A DNA stretch of 64,000 nucleotides from JARBUG01 sp035628915 (GTDB lineage Bacteria > Bacillota > Sulfobacillia > Symbiobacteriales > Symbiobacteriaceae). Each line of letters opens with the position of its first letter. The stretch's first letter is position 1. The notes under the pieces are model-generated. The model did not search any database and was not told where the DNA came from. It saw only the letters and a program-made list of their open reading frames with translations. Below are positions 1 to 8,162 of the stretch, one piece after another. The DNA lies in contig DASPIW010000050.1 of assembly GCA_035628915.1 (NCBI GenBank), positions 62,001 through 126,000 of the forward strand, read 5' to 3'. Position numbers and translations under genes: made by a program.

Positions 1-57
1 AGTTAAAGAAGGCTCCGCCGAATGACAGCGGCGGCAGCCGGGGCGGAGAAATGGAGT

Positions 58-99
58 AGCCCCACCAGGATGCGCCGCAGGGCGTGTCCTGGTGGGGCT
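58..99 (+). terminator. Hairpin upstream of glpA
   Basis: A 13-bp perfect stem (58-70 with 87-99) encloses a 16-nt loop and is followed by a weak T-rich stretch (gctgtttt). It probably ends transcription of a gene left of the window. It sits only about 30 nt before the glpA start, so it could also act as a leader hairpin. Confidence 0.6.
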
Positions 100-127
100 T
101 GCTGTTTTCGAAGGAGATGAGCCACCT

Positions 128-1720
128 ATGCAGCGAGTTGTCGTGATCGGCGGCGGCGCCACCGGAAGCGGGATTTTGCGGGACCTTGCGATGCGCGGCA
201 TTCCGGCAGTCCTGGTCGAACAGGGTGACCTGGTCCACGGCACGTCGAGCCGGTATCACGGGCTGTTGCACAGCGGCGGCCGCTATGCCGTACGCGACCC
301 CGAATCGGCCCGCGAATGCGCCGCTGAAAACGCCATCCTCCGGCGGATTGCCCCCTTTGCCGTCGAACCGTGCGGCGGTGTCTTCCTGCAGCTCAGGCAG
401 GACGATCCGGCCTATCGCGCCGAGTGGCTCGCGGCCTGCCGCCGGGCAGGCGTGCCCGTGGAGCTGCTGGACCTGGAGCGCCTGCGGCGGGAGGAGCCCG
501 GCATCAGCCCGGACGCTGTGGCGGCTTATCGTGTGCCCGATGCGAGCGTGGATGGCTTCCGCCTCATCTCCGGCAACGTGGCCGCCGCCGAGGCCCTGGG
601 CGCCCGGACGCTGACCTACCGCCGGGTGACGGGCCTGCTGATGGATGGCGCAAGGGTGGCGGGCGTACGCCTGCAGAGCGAGCGGACCGACGCATCCGAG
701 GCGCTGGAGGCCGACCTGGTCATCAATGCGGCGGGCGCCTGGACCGGCCAGATCGCCGCCATGGCAGGCATCCATCTTGACCTGGTCGCCGACCGGGGCG
801 TCTTGCTGGTCTACCACGGGCGGCTCACGAGCCGGGTCATCAACCGGCTGCGGCCGCCGGGCAACGGCGACATCTTCGTGCCGGCGGGCAGCGTGACGCT
901 GCTGGGCACGACGGCCACGCCGGTGGAGAGCCCCGACAATCTGGAGATTCCGGCAGATGAAGTTGCTTCGCTGCTCCGGCTCGGTGCCGAAATGCTGCCT
1001 GCAGCGGCCACCTCAAGGGTGCTGCGGGCGTTTGCGGGGGTCCGGCCCCTGTTCAAGGCCAAAGGCGACGGGGCGAGCACCCGTGACCTGCCCCGGACCT
1101 ATCAGGTGATCGACCACGCCGGCGCCCACGGTGTAGAGGGCCTCGTCTCCATCATCGGCGGAAAGCTGACGACCTACCGGGAGATGGCCGAGAAGACGGT
1201 TGACATGGCCGCCGGCAAGCTGGGCGTCACGGCGCCCTGCCGGACCGCCGCAGAGCCGATTCTGCCGCCGCCGGAGCCCGCCCTGGTCCGCAGCGTCCAG
1301 GCTTTCGTCGGCCCGGCCCATGCGGCGGCCCTCGCCGAGCGGCATCCCGCCCACCTGACGGCCGTGGTCCGGGAGCTGTCTGCCCCGAAAGGCTCGGAGA
1401 TCCTCTGCGAGTGCGAGCAGGTGACCCGGGGCGAAGTGATCGCCGTAGCCCGGAGCCTGGGGGAACCGTCGCTGTCAGATATTCGCCGGCGTACCCGGCT
1501 CGGCATGGGCACCTGTCAGGGCGCCTTCTGCGGGTACCGCACCGCCCTGGTGCTGGCCGAAGCAGGGGTGGCGGACCCGGCGGCTGCCCCCGGCCTCATG
1601 CTGGAGATGCAGGCAGAGCGCTGGCATGGCGTTACCGCAGCCCTGCCCGGCCCCGAGCTGCCCGGTGCCGAACTGACCTACGCCCTCTATGCCGGCCTCT
1701 TCGGGGGGAGCAAGCGATGA
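128..1720 (+). CDS. glpA: Anaerobic glycerol-3-phosphate dehydrogenase subunit A
   Basis: This FAD-dependent catalytic subunit oxidises sn-glycerol-3-phosphate to dihydroxyacetone phosphate and passes electrons through GlpB and GlpC to the menaquinone pool. The N-terminus carries a dinucleotide-binding GGGATGSG motif and a DAO-type FAD domain spans most of the protein. The C-terminus holds a BFD-like [2Fe-2S] domain with a CxC pair (CECEQ) and a second pair in TCQGAFCGYR. At 530 aa it has the usual length for the family. I chose ATG 128 because AAGGAG lies 11 nt upstream and the FAD fold begins immediately; a longer frame from 92 overlaps the upstream hairpin. It overlaps glpB by ATGA, so translation is probably coupled. 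Confidence 0.95.
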   Translation: MQRVVVIGGGATGSGILRDLAMRGIPAVLVEQGDLVHGTSSRYHGLLHSGGRYAVRDPESARECAAENAILRRIAPFAVEPCGGVFLQLRQDDPAYRAEWLAACRRAGVPVELLDLERLRREEPGISPDAVAAYRVPDASVDGFRLISGNVAAAEALGARTLTYRRVTGLLMDGARVAGVRLQSERTDASEALEADLVINAAGAWTGQIAAMAGIHLDLVADRGVLLVYHGRLTSRVINRLRPPGNGDIFVPAGSVTLLGTTATPVESPDNLEIPADEVASLLRLGAEMLPAAATSRVLRAFAGVRPLFKAKGDGASTRDLPRTYQVIDHAGAHGVEGLVSIIGGKLTTYREMAEKTVDMAAGKLGVTAPCRTAAEPILPPPEPALVRSVQAFVGPAHAAALAERHPAHLTAVVRELSAPKGSEILCECEQVTRGEVIAVARSLGEPSLSDIRRRTRLGMGTCQGAFCGYRTALVLAEAGVADPAAAPGLMLEMQAERWHGVTAALPGPELPGAELTYALYAGLFGGSKR

Positions 1721-2949
1721 AAACCCAATCCTATGACGTGATTGTGATCGGCGCCGGCCTCGCGGGCCTCATGGCGGCCCTGGCGGCCCGGGAGCAGGGG
1801 GCCGAAGTGGCCGTCCTGGCCGAAGGCGGCGGTGCCTTTGAGCTCTCCTCCGGCTGCATCGACCTGTTTGGCGCAACGGAAAGCCCCTGGACGGCGATGA
1901 CGGGTCTGCGAAAGCACCCCTACACCCTCCTGGGCGCCGCCGCCGTGCGTGAAGCGGTCTCCGCTTTCGTTGCGGCCTCCGGTCGCATGGGGCTGCCATA
2001 TTCGGAGCCGGCGGACGGCCGGAATCAGGTGACCGTGACGGCGGTGGGAAACCTCCGTACGACCTATCTGCCAGCGCCAGGCGCCGCCGTCATCCGCCCG
2101 GACCCGGCCGCGGACCCGGGCCGCCGCCCGGTTGCGGTCATCGGGCTGCAGGGCATGAAGGAGTTCCACCCCGGCGTCGTGGCCGAGGGGTTGAAGCGGG
2201 CACTGCCCGGAACCCCTGTGACGGCCCGGTGGGTGCCGCTGCCGGCGGGGACGCCGGACGACCTGCAGCCCGTGCAGCTGGCACGCCTGCTGGAGGAGCC
2301 GGTCTTCCGGGCGAAACTACTCCAAGCGTTGCCATCAGTCCCGGCGGGCACCACGGTTCTGATGCCCGCCGTACTCGGTCTGGACGGCGCCGAAGCCGTG
2401 CGGGCCGACGTGAGCGCCGCGCTGGGGGCGCCCGTCGGGGAAGTCCCACTGCTTTCGCCTTCCCTGCCCGGCCTCCGGCTTGCCACCCGGCTCTACCGGT
2501 ATGTGCAGCGCCGGGGCGTCGAGCTTTGCATGGGCGTCCAGGCGGCCGGTGCTGCGGCGGAAGGCGGGCGCATTACAACGGTGACGGGTCAGACGGTGGG
2601 CGGTCCCGTGACGTACCGGGCCGGCGCCGTCATCGTGGCGACGGGCGGGCTCCTGGGCCGGGGGCTGGAAGTGCGGGACCGGACGCTCTGCGAAACGGTC
2701 TTCGACCTGCCAGTCGAGCAGCCCGGCGGCCCGTGGGCCGATGCTGACCTGCTGTCGGTTCGCGGCCACGCATTCGTGCGGGCGGGCGTCCGTACCGATG
2801 ACTGGCTCCGGCCCGAAGGCCGGGCGAATCTGTACATCTGCGGCAAGCTGCTGGCGGGGTACGACCCGTACGCCGAAGGCTGCGGGGGCGGCGTCGCGAT
2901 CGCCTCCGGCTGGCGGGCCGGCGGGCTCGCGGGAGGTGCGGTGCGATGA
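1717..2949 (+). CDS. glpB: Anaerobic glycerol-3-phosphate dehydrogenase subunit B
   Basis: This is the flavoprotein subunit that links the catalytic GlpA to the iron-sulfur, membrane-associated GlpC. The 410-aa protein opens with a Rossmann FAD motif (VIGAGLAGLMAAL) and ends with a second FAD-contacting segment (YAEGCGGGVAIASGW), as in the GlpB family. It starts at ATG 1717, which overlaps the glpA stop, and its own stop overlaps the glpC start in the same ATGA arrangement. The tight glpA-glpB-glpC order is the classical anaerobic operon. No glpK or glpF is present, so glycerol uptake must be encoded elsewhere. Confidence 0.93.
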   Translation: MKTQSYDVIVIGAGLAGLMAALAAREQGAEVAVLAEGGGAFELSSGCIDLFGATESPWTAMTGLRKHPYTLLGAAAVREAVSAFVAASGRMGLPYSEPADGRNQVTVTAVGNLRTTYLPAPGAAVIRPDPAADPGRRPVAVIGLQGMKEFHPGVVAEGLKRALPGTPVTARWVPLPAGTPDDLQPVQLARLLEEPVFRAKLLQALPSVPAGTTVLMPAVLGLDGAEAVRADVSAALGAPVGEVPLLSPSLPGLRLATRLYRYVQRRGVELCMGVQAAGAAAEGGRITTVTGQTVGGPVTYRAGAVIVATGGLLGRGLEVRDRTLCETVFDLPVEQPGGPWADADLLSVRGHAFVRAGVRTDDWLRPEGRANLYICGKLLAGYDPYAEGCGGGVAIASGWRAGGLAGGAVR

Positions 2950-4154
2950 CCGATCTATATGATGCCTGTCTCAAATGCAGCCTGTGTGAACTGCACTGCC
3001 CCGTTTTCCGGGCGGCGCCGGCTTTTCCCGGACCGAAGAACGGTGGTCCCGGCCTCGAGCGGCTGCGGGCTGCCGGCAGACCGGTGGATGAGACCGGGCT
3101 GGACCTCTGCCTGGGCTGCCGTACCTGCGAAGTCGTCTGTCCGGCGGGCCTGAGCCCTGCGGCTCTGATCCACAGACCGAAGATCGAAAAAGTGCGGCGC
3201 AGTGGCCTGCCGCCCCGGGAATGGCTCCTGACCCACACGAACTTGATGGGCGAAGTCGCCGTCCGCATGCCCCGGCTGACCAACGGCACGCTTTCGTTCA
3301 CGCCGGTCCGCATTGGCATGGAGAAAGCGCTGCGCATCGCCCGGCGCCGCCCGATGCCCCGTTATGCATCCGGTACGTTCCGTGACTGGTTCGCCCGGCG
3401 CCCCCGGCCCTGGCACGACCGGCCGGCGCCCAATGGCAAGGTCGTCTACTTCCACGGCTGCAGCACCAACTACATGCTGCCGGAAATCGGGCGCCACACG
3501 GTGGCGGTGCTGGAGCACAACGGCTTCGAGGTGCTCCTGCCCCCGCAGAAGTGCTGCGGACTGCCGCTCATGGGCAACGGCGAGCTGGATGAAGCCCGCG
3601 GCTGGGCCCGGTACAACGTAGCGCAGCTCAAGCCCTTCGCACAGCAAGGGATTCCCATCGTCTTCACGTCGACATCCTGCTCGCTAACCGTCAAGCGGGA
3701 GTATGAGCACCTGCTGGGAATCGAAGGCGCCGGTGAAGTGGCGCCGCTCTGCTACGATCTCTTCGAATTCCTCGGCCAGCTGCACGACGAAGGCCGGCTG
3801 CGCACCGACTTCCGGGCCAGAGGCGAGGAAGTCCTGCCGTACCACCAGCCCTGCCATCAGCGGGTGCAGGGAATCGGCACCCCGGCGGTCCGGCTGCTGA
3901 AGCTGGTGCCGGGACTGCACGCCTGGAATATGGATGCCGGCTGCTGTGGCGCGTCGGGCACCCACGGGTTCAAGCGCGAAAAGTACGACCTGTCGATGCT
4001 GGTGGGCGAACCCCTGCGGCAGGCCGTGCTGGAGAGCGGCGCGCACCGGGTCATCTCCGACTGCGAGGCGTGCCGCTGGCAGATTGAGCATCTGACGGGG
4101 CGGCAGGCGGTTCATCCCGTGACCGTGCTCTGTGAAGCATACGGGTTGCTGTAA
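2946..4154 (+). CDS. glpC: Anaerobic glycerol-3-phosphate dehydrogenase subunit C
   Basis: This iron-sulfur subunit anchors GlpAB to the membrane and delivers electrons to quinone. Two [4Fe-4S] ferredoxin motifs lie near the N-terminus (CLKCSLCELHCPVF and CLGCRTCEVVCPAG). Two cysteine-rich CCG domains follow (KCCGLPLMG and GCCGASGTHG), the organisation seen in GlpC, HdrB and LutA. At 402 aa it matches GlpC length. It overlaps glpB by 4 nt and is followed by a strong hairpin shared with the convergent gene to the right. Confidence 0.93.
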   Translation: MTDLYDACLKCSLCELHCPVFRAAPAFPGPKNGGPGLERLRAAGRPVDETGLDLCLGCRTCEVVCPAGLSPAALIHRPKIEKVRRSGLPPREWLLTHTNLMGEVAVRMPRLTNGTLSFTPVRIGMEKALRIARRRPMPRYASGTFRDWFARRPRPWHDRPAPNGKVVYFHGCSTNYMLPEIGRHTVAVLEHNGFEVLLPPQKCCGLPLMGNGELDEARGWARYNVAQLKPFAQQGIPIVFTSTSCSLTVKREYEHLLGIEGAGEVAPLCYDLFEFLGQLHDEGRLRTDFRARGEEVLPYHQPCHQRVQGIGTPAVRLLKLVPGLHAWNMDAGCCGASGTHGFKREKYDLSMLVGEPLRQAVLESGAHRVISDCEACRWQIEHLTGRQAVHPVTVLCEAYGLL

Positions 4155-4160
4155 ATGAAT

Positions 4161-4192
4161 GGCCCCCTGCGACGGCGAGGTCGCAGGGGGCC
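4161..4192. terminator. Bidirectional terminator between glpC and the convergent gene
   Basis: A 13-bp perfect GC-rich stem (4161-4173 with 4180-4192) with a 6-nt loop lies between two convergent stop codons. The T-run is poor on both strands. Confidence 0.7.
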
Positions 4193-4197
4193 GTCTC

Positions 4198-4623
4198 TTA
4201 GGGCTGAGGAGGCGGAGGCGGCGGGCACGGACCGTCCTCGACGCCGAGGCACTGCACGTCGTTCAGACGGCACATGGCTTCAGCGACGAAGGTCACATCC
4301 ACTTCGACGCACAGGTTCTGGAAGAACTTGAACGAGCAAGGCTGCGGCGTCCCCGGCGGGCAGGTGACGCTGCCAACACCGCCGTTCAGGCAGACCACTT
4401 TGGTGGTGCAAGGGCCGGGAGTGACCGTGGTGAAGACTTCACCGCTGACGCAGATAAACTGGTGGGCCGTCAGCGAGCATTCGCCCGGAACCTGTCCGCC
4501 AGCCATGGGGGGCGGCGCACCAGGGATCTTGGCCAGCGCTTCCTGCGTCGTATAGAATTTAGCAGGCGTACGCACATGGACAGAGCCGTCGCCGGGGTTG
4601 ACCGGCTGGTTCTCTGCACTCAT
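4198..4623 (-). CDS. Cys-rich protein, paralogue of the gene at 5849-6148
   Basis: I do not recognise a named family. The 141-aa protein has a hydrophilic N-terminus, eleven cysteines spread over its second half and a poly-Pro tail. Its C-terminal half (CSFKFFQNLCVEVDVTF followed by MCRLNDVQCLGVEDGPC) aligns with the product of 5849-6148, so the two are paralogues. Small Firmicute proteins with an FxxFQxLCVxVxV segment are often spore-surface or envelope proteins; a structural role is inference. No signal peptide is visible. ATG 4623 has GGGAGGT about 7 nt upstream. It is the last gene of a probable three-gene operon with the C11 peptidase. Confidence 0.8.
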   Translation of the reverse strand: MSAENQPVNPGDGSVHVRTPAKFYTTQEALAKIPGAPPPMAGGQVPGECSLTAHQFICVSGEVFTTVTPGPCTTKVVCLNGGVGSVTCPPGTPQPCSFKFFQNLCVEVDVTFVAEAMCRLNDVQCLGVEDGPCPPPPPPQP

Positions 4624-4708
4624 CAGAGGACCTCCCTTCGGTCAGCGGCAGGTGCCGCCTTTTCAGTCTATGTCGCATCCTTGCGGTTGACATAACTGCT
4701 GCGCATTC

Positions 4709-5824
4709 TCAGGAACCGGACCAACGCAGCGATTCCAGCAACAGCGCCACCTGCTGGGGCGACAGGTCCCGCCGCAGAATCTGCAGCCAGGCGTGCAGGA
4801 GCGGCGCGGGTACGGTCACCGGCGCCAGGCGCTCCCGGGCGGGCGACGGCCCCGCCGTCGGCTGCAGCATCCGTCCCCAGCCGGACCGCCGGGCGAATTG
4901 CAGCCGCTGATACAGATGGTGATAGCGGGCCGGGAAATCGACGGGGTTGGGCCACGTGACCAGCAGGCGCAGGCGCTGTCCCGCCCCCGGGTGAATGCAG
5001 GCCCGGGCCGCTTCCGCATACATGGGCAGATAACCCGGGCCGTCCGCCGAGCGGGCAGCCCGGGTTACCGCGCGCCAGGCTGGGACATCCAGCCGGAACG
5101 CCAGCACCTGCAGGCCGGCTGCCCGTTCGAGGGCGCCCGCCGTCAGCGCAGCGGCTTCCGTGGTCGAATGCCCGCCCAGGGCCCCCAGGAGCACGGTGTA
5201 GTCAAGCCCCGCCCGGGGCGCATGGCTGGCCGGGGCGATCAGCACTTGCGCGGCGGGCGCCGGGAGGGCGAACTGGGTGATCACGTCCAGCGAGTTCATC
5301 TGGCAGGCATCCAGCAAGAGAATGTCTGGCCGGCGTTCCAACCTGCGCAGAGCCGCGGCCAGTGCCCGAATGGTCATGGTGGCGGGCTGCGGACCGGTCA
5401 CCAGATCGAGGGTAATGCCGCAGAAGCCCATGCCGTGCCCGGAAATCAGCAGCAGCGAACGCTCGGCAGGGAACCGGCTCAGGGCATCCGCCACGAAATT
5501 GCCCAGAACCTTGGGATCCGCCGGGCCAGCAGCGGCGCCGAGATCTGCCAGCAGTTCGGAAGCGAACCGGTCGCCGGAGGCGCCCGCCTGCCTCCGCCGC
5601 AGCCGGTAGCGGCGGGCGCCGGCCCAATCCCCGTCAATTTCCGTAGGGCGGCGCCCCGGTGCGAGGGCCCGTTCCACCGCCGCTCCGGGCGCCCGGAAAA
5701 GCTGCACGATCACTTCGACCCCCGGCGGCGGACCCGCCTCCTCCAGAGCCAGCAGCGCCTGCGCCATATACGGCTCCAGGTCATCGGCCCCGGCCAGATA
5801 GAGCATGACGGTCCACGCATTCAT
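4709..5824 (-). CDS. Clostripain-like cysteine peptidase (family C11)
   Basis: This is a caspase-fold endopeptidase of clan CD; the family often cleaves after Arg or Lys. The catalytic pair is visible as His130 in LLLISGHGMGFCG and Cys174 in ILLLDACQMNSLD, with the hydrophobic strands that normally precede them. At 371 aa it is a single-domain member. There is no signal peptide, so it is either cytoplasmic or in the developing spore. I chose ATG 5824 because GGAGG lies 8 nt upstream; an in-frame GTG at 5833 would overlap that SD. It sits between two related Cys-rich genes on the same strand (24 and 85 nt gaps), which suggests it processes or is packaged with them. Confidence 0.85.
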   Translation of the reverse strand: MNAWTVMLYLAGADDLEPYMAQALLALEEAGPPPGVEVIVQLFRAPGAAVERALAPGRRPTEIDGDWAGARRYRLRRRQAGASGDRFASELLADLGAAAGPADPKVLGNFVADALSRFPAERSLLLISGHGMGFCGITLDLVTGPQPATMTIRALAAALRRLERRPDILLLDACQMNSLDVITQFALPAPAAQVLIAPASHAPRAGLDYTVLLGALGGHSTTEAAALTAGALERAAGLQVLAFRLDVPAWRAVTRAARSADGPGYLPMYAEAARACIHPGAGQRLRLLVTWPNPVDFPARYHHLYQRLQFARRSGWGRMLQPTAGPSPARERLAPVTVPAPLLHAWLQILRRDLSPQQVALLLESLRWSGS

Positions 5825-5848
5825 CGACGCCACCTCCGACGGTCCGGA

Positions 5849-6148
5849 TCAGGACTCCGGCGCTGAGCCCGCACAGGGCCCATCCGATACGCCGTGGCAG
5901 ACGGCATCGGACAGGCGGCACTCCGACGCGACCGTGACGCTGACCGGCACGGCCACGCAGAGCTCCTGGAAGACCGTGAACCGGCACTTCTTCTGCTCCC
6001 ATCCCGCCGGCAAATGTGTAGCGCCACGCACGATTCTATGGTCCAGGCAGGTAACCGTCACCGGCCCGCAGTCCAGCTCCGGCGTGACCGTGACCTCCCC
6101 GCAGACGCCGAGCAACTGATAAAAGACCTGCCGGCACTCGTCACTCAT
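5849..6148 (-). CDS. Cys-rich protein, paralogue of the gene at 4198-4623
   Basis: The 99-aa protein is unrecognised by name. Its core (CRFTVFQELCVAVPVSVTV then CRLSDAVCHGVSDGPC) matches the product of 4198-4623 in spacing and in the order of cysteines; the N-terminal part also has regularly placed cysteines. ATG 6148 follows GGGGGGAA by about 5 nt; the frame continues upstream but without an SD. It is the first gene of the presumed operon with the C11 peptidase. A spore-coat or envelope role is a guess based on composition. Confidence 0.78.
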   Translation of the reverse strand: MSDECRQVFYQLLGVCGEVTVTPELDCGPVTVTCLDHRIVRGATHLPAGWEQKKCRFTVFQELCVAVPVSVTVASECRLSDAVCHGVSDGPCAGSAPES

Positions 6149-6288
6149 TGCGCTTCCCCCCACCGGCTTATGAGCAGTCTGCACCATCCTATGAAGCGGG
6201 GCGACATAACGTCTCGCCACTCACCGACCGGCGCAGCCGGAAGTATTATGTAAGGCAGTTTCCGACTCTCGGCTCTTGGGGGGACGCC

Positions 6289-7206
6289 ATGCGCACCGTG
6301 GTTACCGGTGCAGCCGGATTCATCGGCTCGCATATCACCGAAGCGCTCCTGGCCCGGGGGCATCACGTAACGGCTGTGGATGACCTCTCCACGGGGTGCC
6401 GCTCCAACTTGCCGCCTACGGCCGACCTTCACCAAATCTCAGTGCTCGATCCGGCGCTGGATCAGGTCTGTGCGGGCGCCGGGGCGGTGGTCCACGCGGC
6501 CGCCCAGACATCCGTGGCCGTCTCGGCCCGCGACCCGGCGGGCGATGCCCTGACCAACATCGTCGGGACCATCCGGGCCGTGCGGGCGGCAGCCGGCGGC
6601 GGGGCGCAGCGGTTCATCTACTTGTCATCGGCGGCGGTTTACGCCCCGGATGCACAGCCGCCTATGGGCGAAGACGCACAAATAGGCCCCGCCTCGCCGT
6701 ACGGGATCAGCAAGCTGGCCGGCGAGTGGTACGTGCAGCATCTGGCCGGTGCGGCCGGCATGGAATGGGTGATCGTGCGGCTGGCGAATGTGTATGGCCC
6801 GCGGCAGAGCGCCGAGGGGGAGGCCGGTGTCATCGCCCGGTGGTCGGCGGCCCTGGCGGCGGGCGACCCCGTCATCCTGTACGGCGACGGGAGCCAGACG
6901 CGCGATTTCATCTATGTCGAAGATGTGGCCCGGGCCGTCGCGATGGCGGCAGAAGCCGGGGCGGCAGCCGGGCGCCTGTTCAACGTGGGCACCGGAACAG
7001 AGACGGCGATCGGGGAACTGCTGGGGACGCTGGAGGGGCTCGCCGGCGCCCGGGCGGCGGTGATCCGCCGGGAGCGGCGCCCGGGCGATCCGCCACGGTC
7101 GGCGCTGCAGACCGGCTGCATCCGCAGGGCGCTGGGGTGGGCGCCGTCCGTGGCCCTGGCCGAAGGGCTCGCACGTACGCTAAGCCACTACCTGGAGCGA
7201 CCCTGA
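6289..7206 (+). CDS. NAD-dependent sugar epimerase/dehydratase (GalE-like SDR)
   Basis: This extended short-chain dehydrogenase probably epimerises or dehydrates a nucleotide sugar and so supplies the glycosyltransferases that follow. The NAD motif TGAAGFIGSH is at residues 7-16, the catalytic YxxxK is in YGISKLAG, and a GxxxxR substrate-binding loop follows (VYGPRQ). At 305 aa it matches GalE-like proteins. ATG 6289 is preceded by GGGGGGAC. The next gene starts 22 nt downstream, so it is first in a four-gene operon. The exact sugar cannot be read from the sequence. Confidence 0.88.
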   Translation: MRTVVTGAAGFIGSHITEALLARGHHVTAVDDLSTGCRSNLPPTADLHQISVLDPALDQVCAGAGAVVHAAAQTSVAVSARDPAGDALTNIVGTIRAVRAAAGGGAQRFIYLSSAAVYAPDAQPPMGEDAQIGPASPYGISKLAGEWYVQHLAGAAGMEWVIVRLANVYGPRQSAEGEAGVIARWSAALAAGDPVILYGDGSQTRDFIYVEDVARAVAMAAEAGAAAGRLFNVGTGTETAIGELLGTLEGLAGARAAVIRRERRPGDPPRSALQTGCIRRALGWAPSVALAEGLARTLSHYLERP

Positions 7207-7228
7207 TCGCCGGAGGAGGAATGGTCCT

Positions 7229-8143
7229 GTGTATTCGGTGATCATCCCGGCCAAGAACGAGATCCCGCACCTGTGGTACACCGTGCACATGATCCGCCAG
7301 ATGTGGGAGCACCACCCCGACGAGGGCGGCGAGATCATCGTCATCGATGACGGCAGCACCGATTTCACCCAGACATTCCTGAACGACTGGGTGATCAAAG
7401 GCTTTGTCAAATCGATCCGCACGGAGGGCGTTTCGGGGCCGCGGGCCCGCCAGTTGGGCGCCGAAGCGGCCCGGGGAGACGTGCTATTCTTCTTTGACGC
7501 CCACATTCTCGTCGCCCACGACTTCTTCAACAAGGCCCTGCACACCATTCGCAACCGTATCTGGGACACCGTTGGCACGGTGCATTACCCCATCTGCTGG
7601 AACGGTATTTTGATGAATCATGCCGCCACCCATTACGTGCTGACCCTGGAGAAGAACTTCTGGGGCGTCAACGCCGTGGGCAACTTCAAGGAGTTGACGG
7701 AGACGGCCGGCAGCGGCCACGGCTGCTTCGCCTGCCGGCGGGACCGCTTCCTGGAAGTCGGCGGCTACCGGGCGCCCTTTGTCGAATACGGCGGCGAGGA
7801 GACCTATCTCAATCTCAAAATGCGCATGTGGGGGTACCGCAACTACTGCGATCCGGGCGTCTACTACCTGCATTGCAGCACCCGGAACCAGGCGTATCAC
7901 TGGAGCAACGACACCTTCTTCCGGAACATGGCCATGACGGCCTATATCCTCGGCGACAAAGACTGGAGCGACAAGGTTTACGAGTCCCACCGGGGGCCGG
8001 GGGCCAACCCGGACGTGCTCGCCCGCCTCTATGAAGACGCCGTGACTTCCGGCGAGGAAGAGCGCCAGTGGGTACGGCAGAACGCCAGACTCACGCTCGA
8101 TGAAGTCCTGGCCGATCTCAAGGCGCGCGGCGTGCCTCACTAA
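7229..8143 (+). CDS. Family 2 glycosyltransferase
   Basis: This GT-A fold enzyme transfers a sugar from a nucleotide donor. The N-terminus (MYSVIIPAKNE) is the typical GT2 first strand, the DDGSTD motif binds the nucleotide, and FFDAHI holds the DxH/DxD metal site. A C-terminal segment (GGEETYLNLKMRMWG) resembles the acceptor-side ED motif of polypeptide GalNAc-transferase-like GT2 and GT27 enzymes. No membrane segment is visible. GTG 7229 follows GGAGGAGGA by 8 nt. Its location between the epimerase and a GT-methyltransferase fusion suggests surface-protein or envelope glycosylation. Confidence 0.87.
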   Translation: MYSVIIPAKNEIPHLWYTVHMIRQMWEHHPDEGGEIIVIDDGSTDFTQTFLNDWVIKGFVKSIRTEGVSGPRARQLGAEAARGDVLFFFDAHILVAHDFFNKALHTIRNRIWDTVGTVHYPICWNGILMNHAATHYVLTLEKNFWGVNAVGNFKELTETAGSGHGCFACRRDRFLEVGGYRAPFVEYGGEETYLNLKMRMWGYRNYCDPGVYYLHCSTRNQAYHWSNDTFFRNMAMTAYILGDKDWSDKVYESHRGPGANPDVLARLYEDAVTSGEEERQWVRQNARLTLDEVLADLKARGVPH

Positions 8144-8162
8144 TGATGGAAGGTGTTGCAGA

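Noticed and set aside
4793..5866. Plus-strand frame of 357 codons opposite the C11 peptidase
   Set aside because: No family motifs; the minus strand has an intact catalytic pair and SD.
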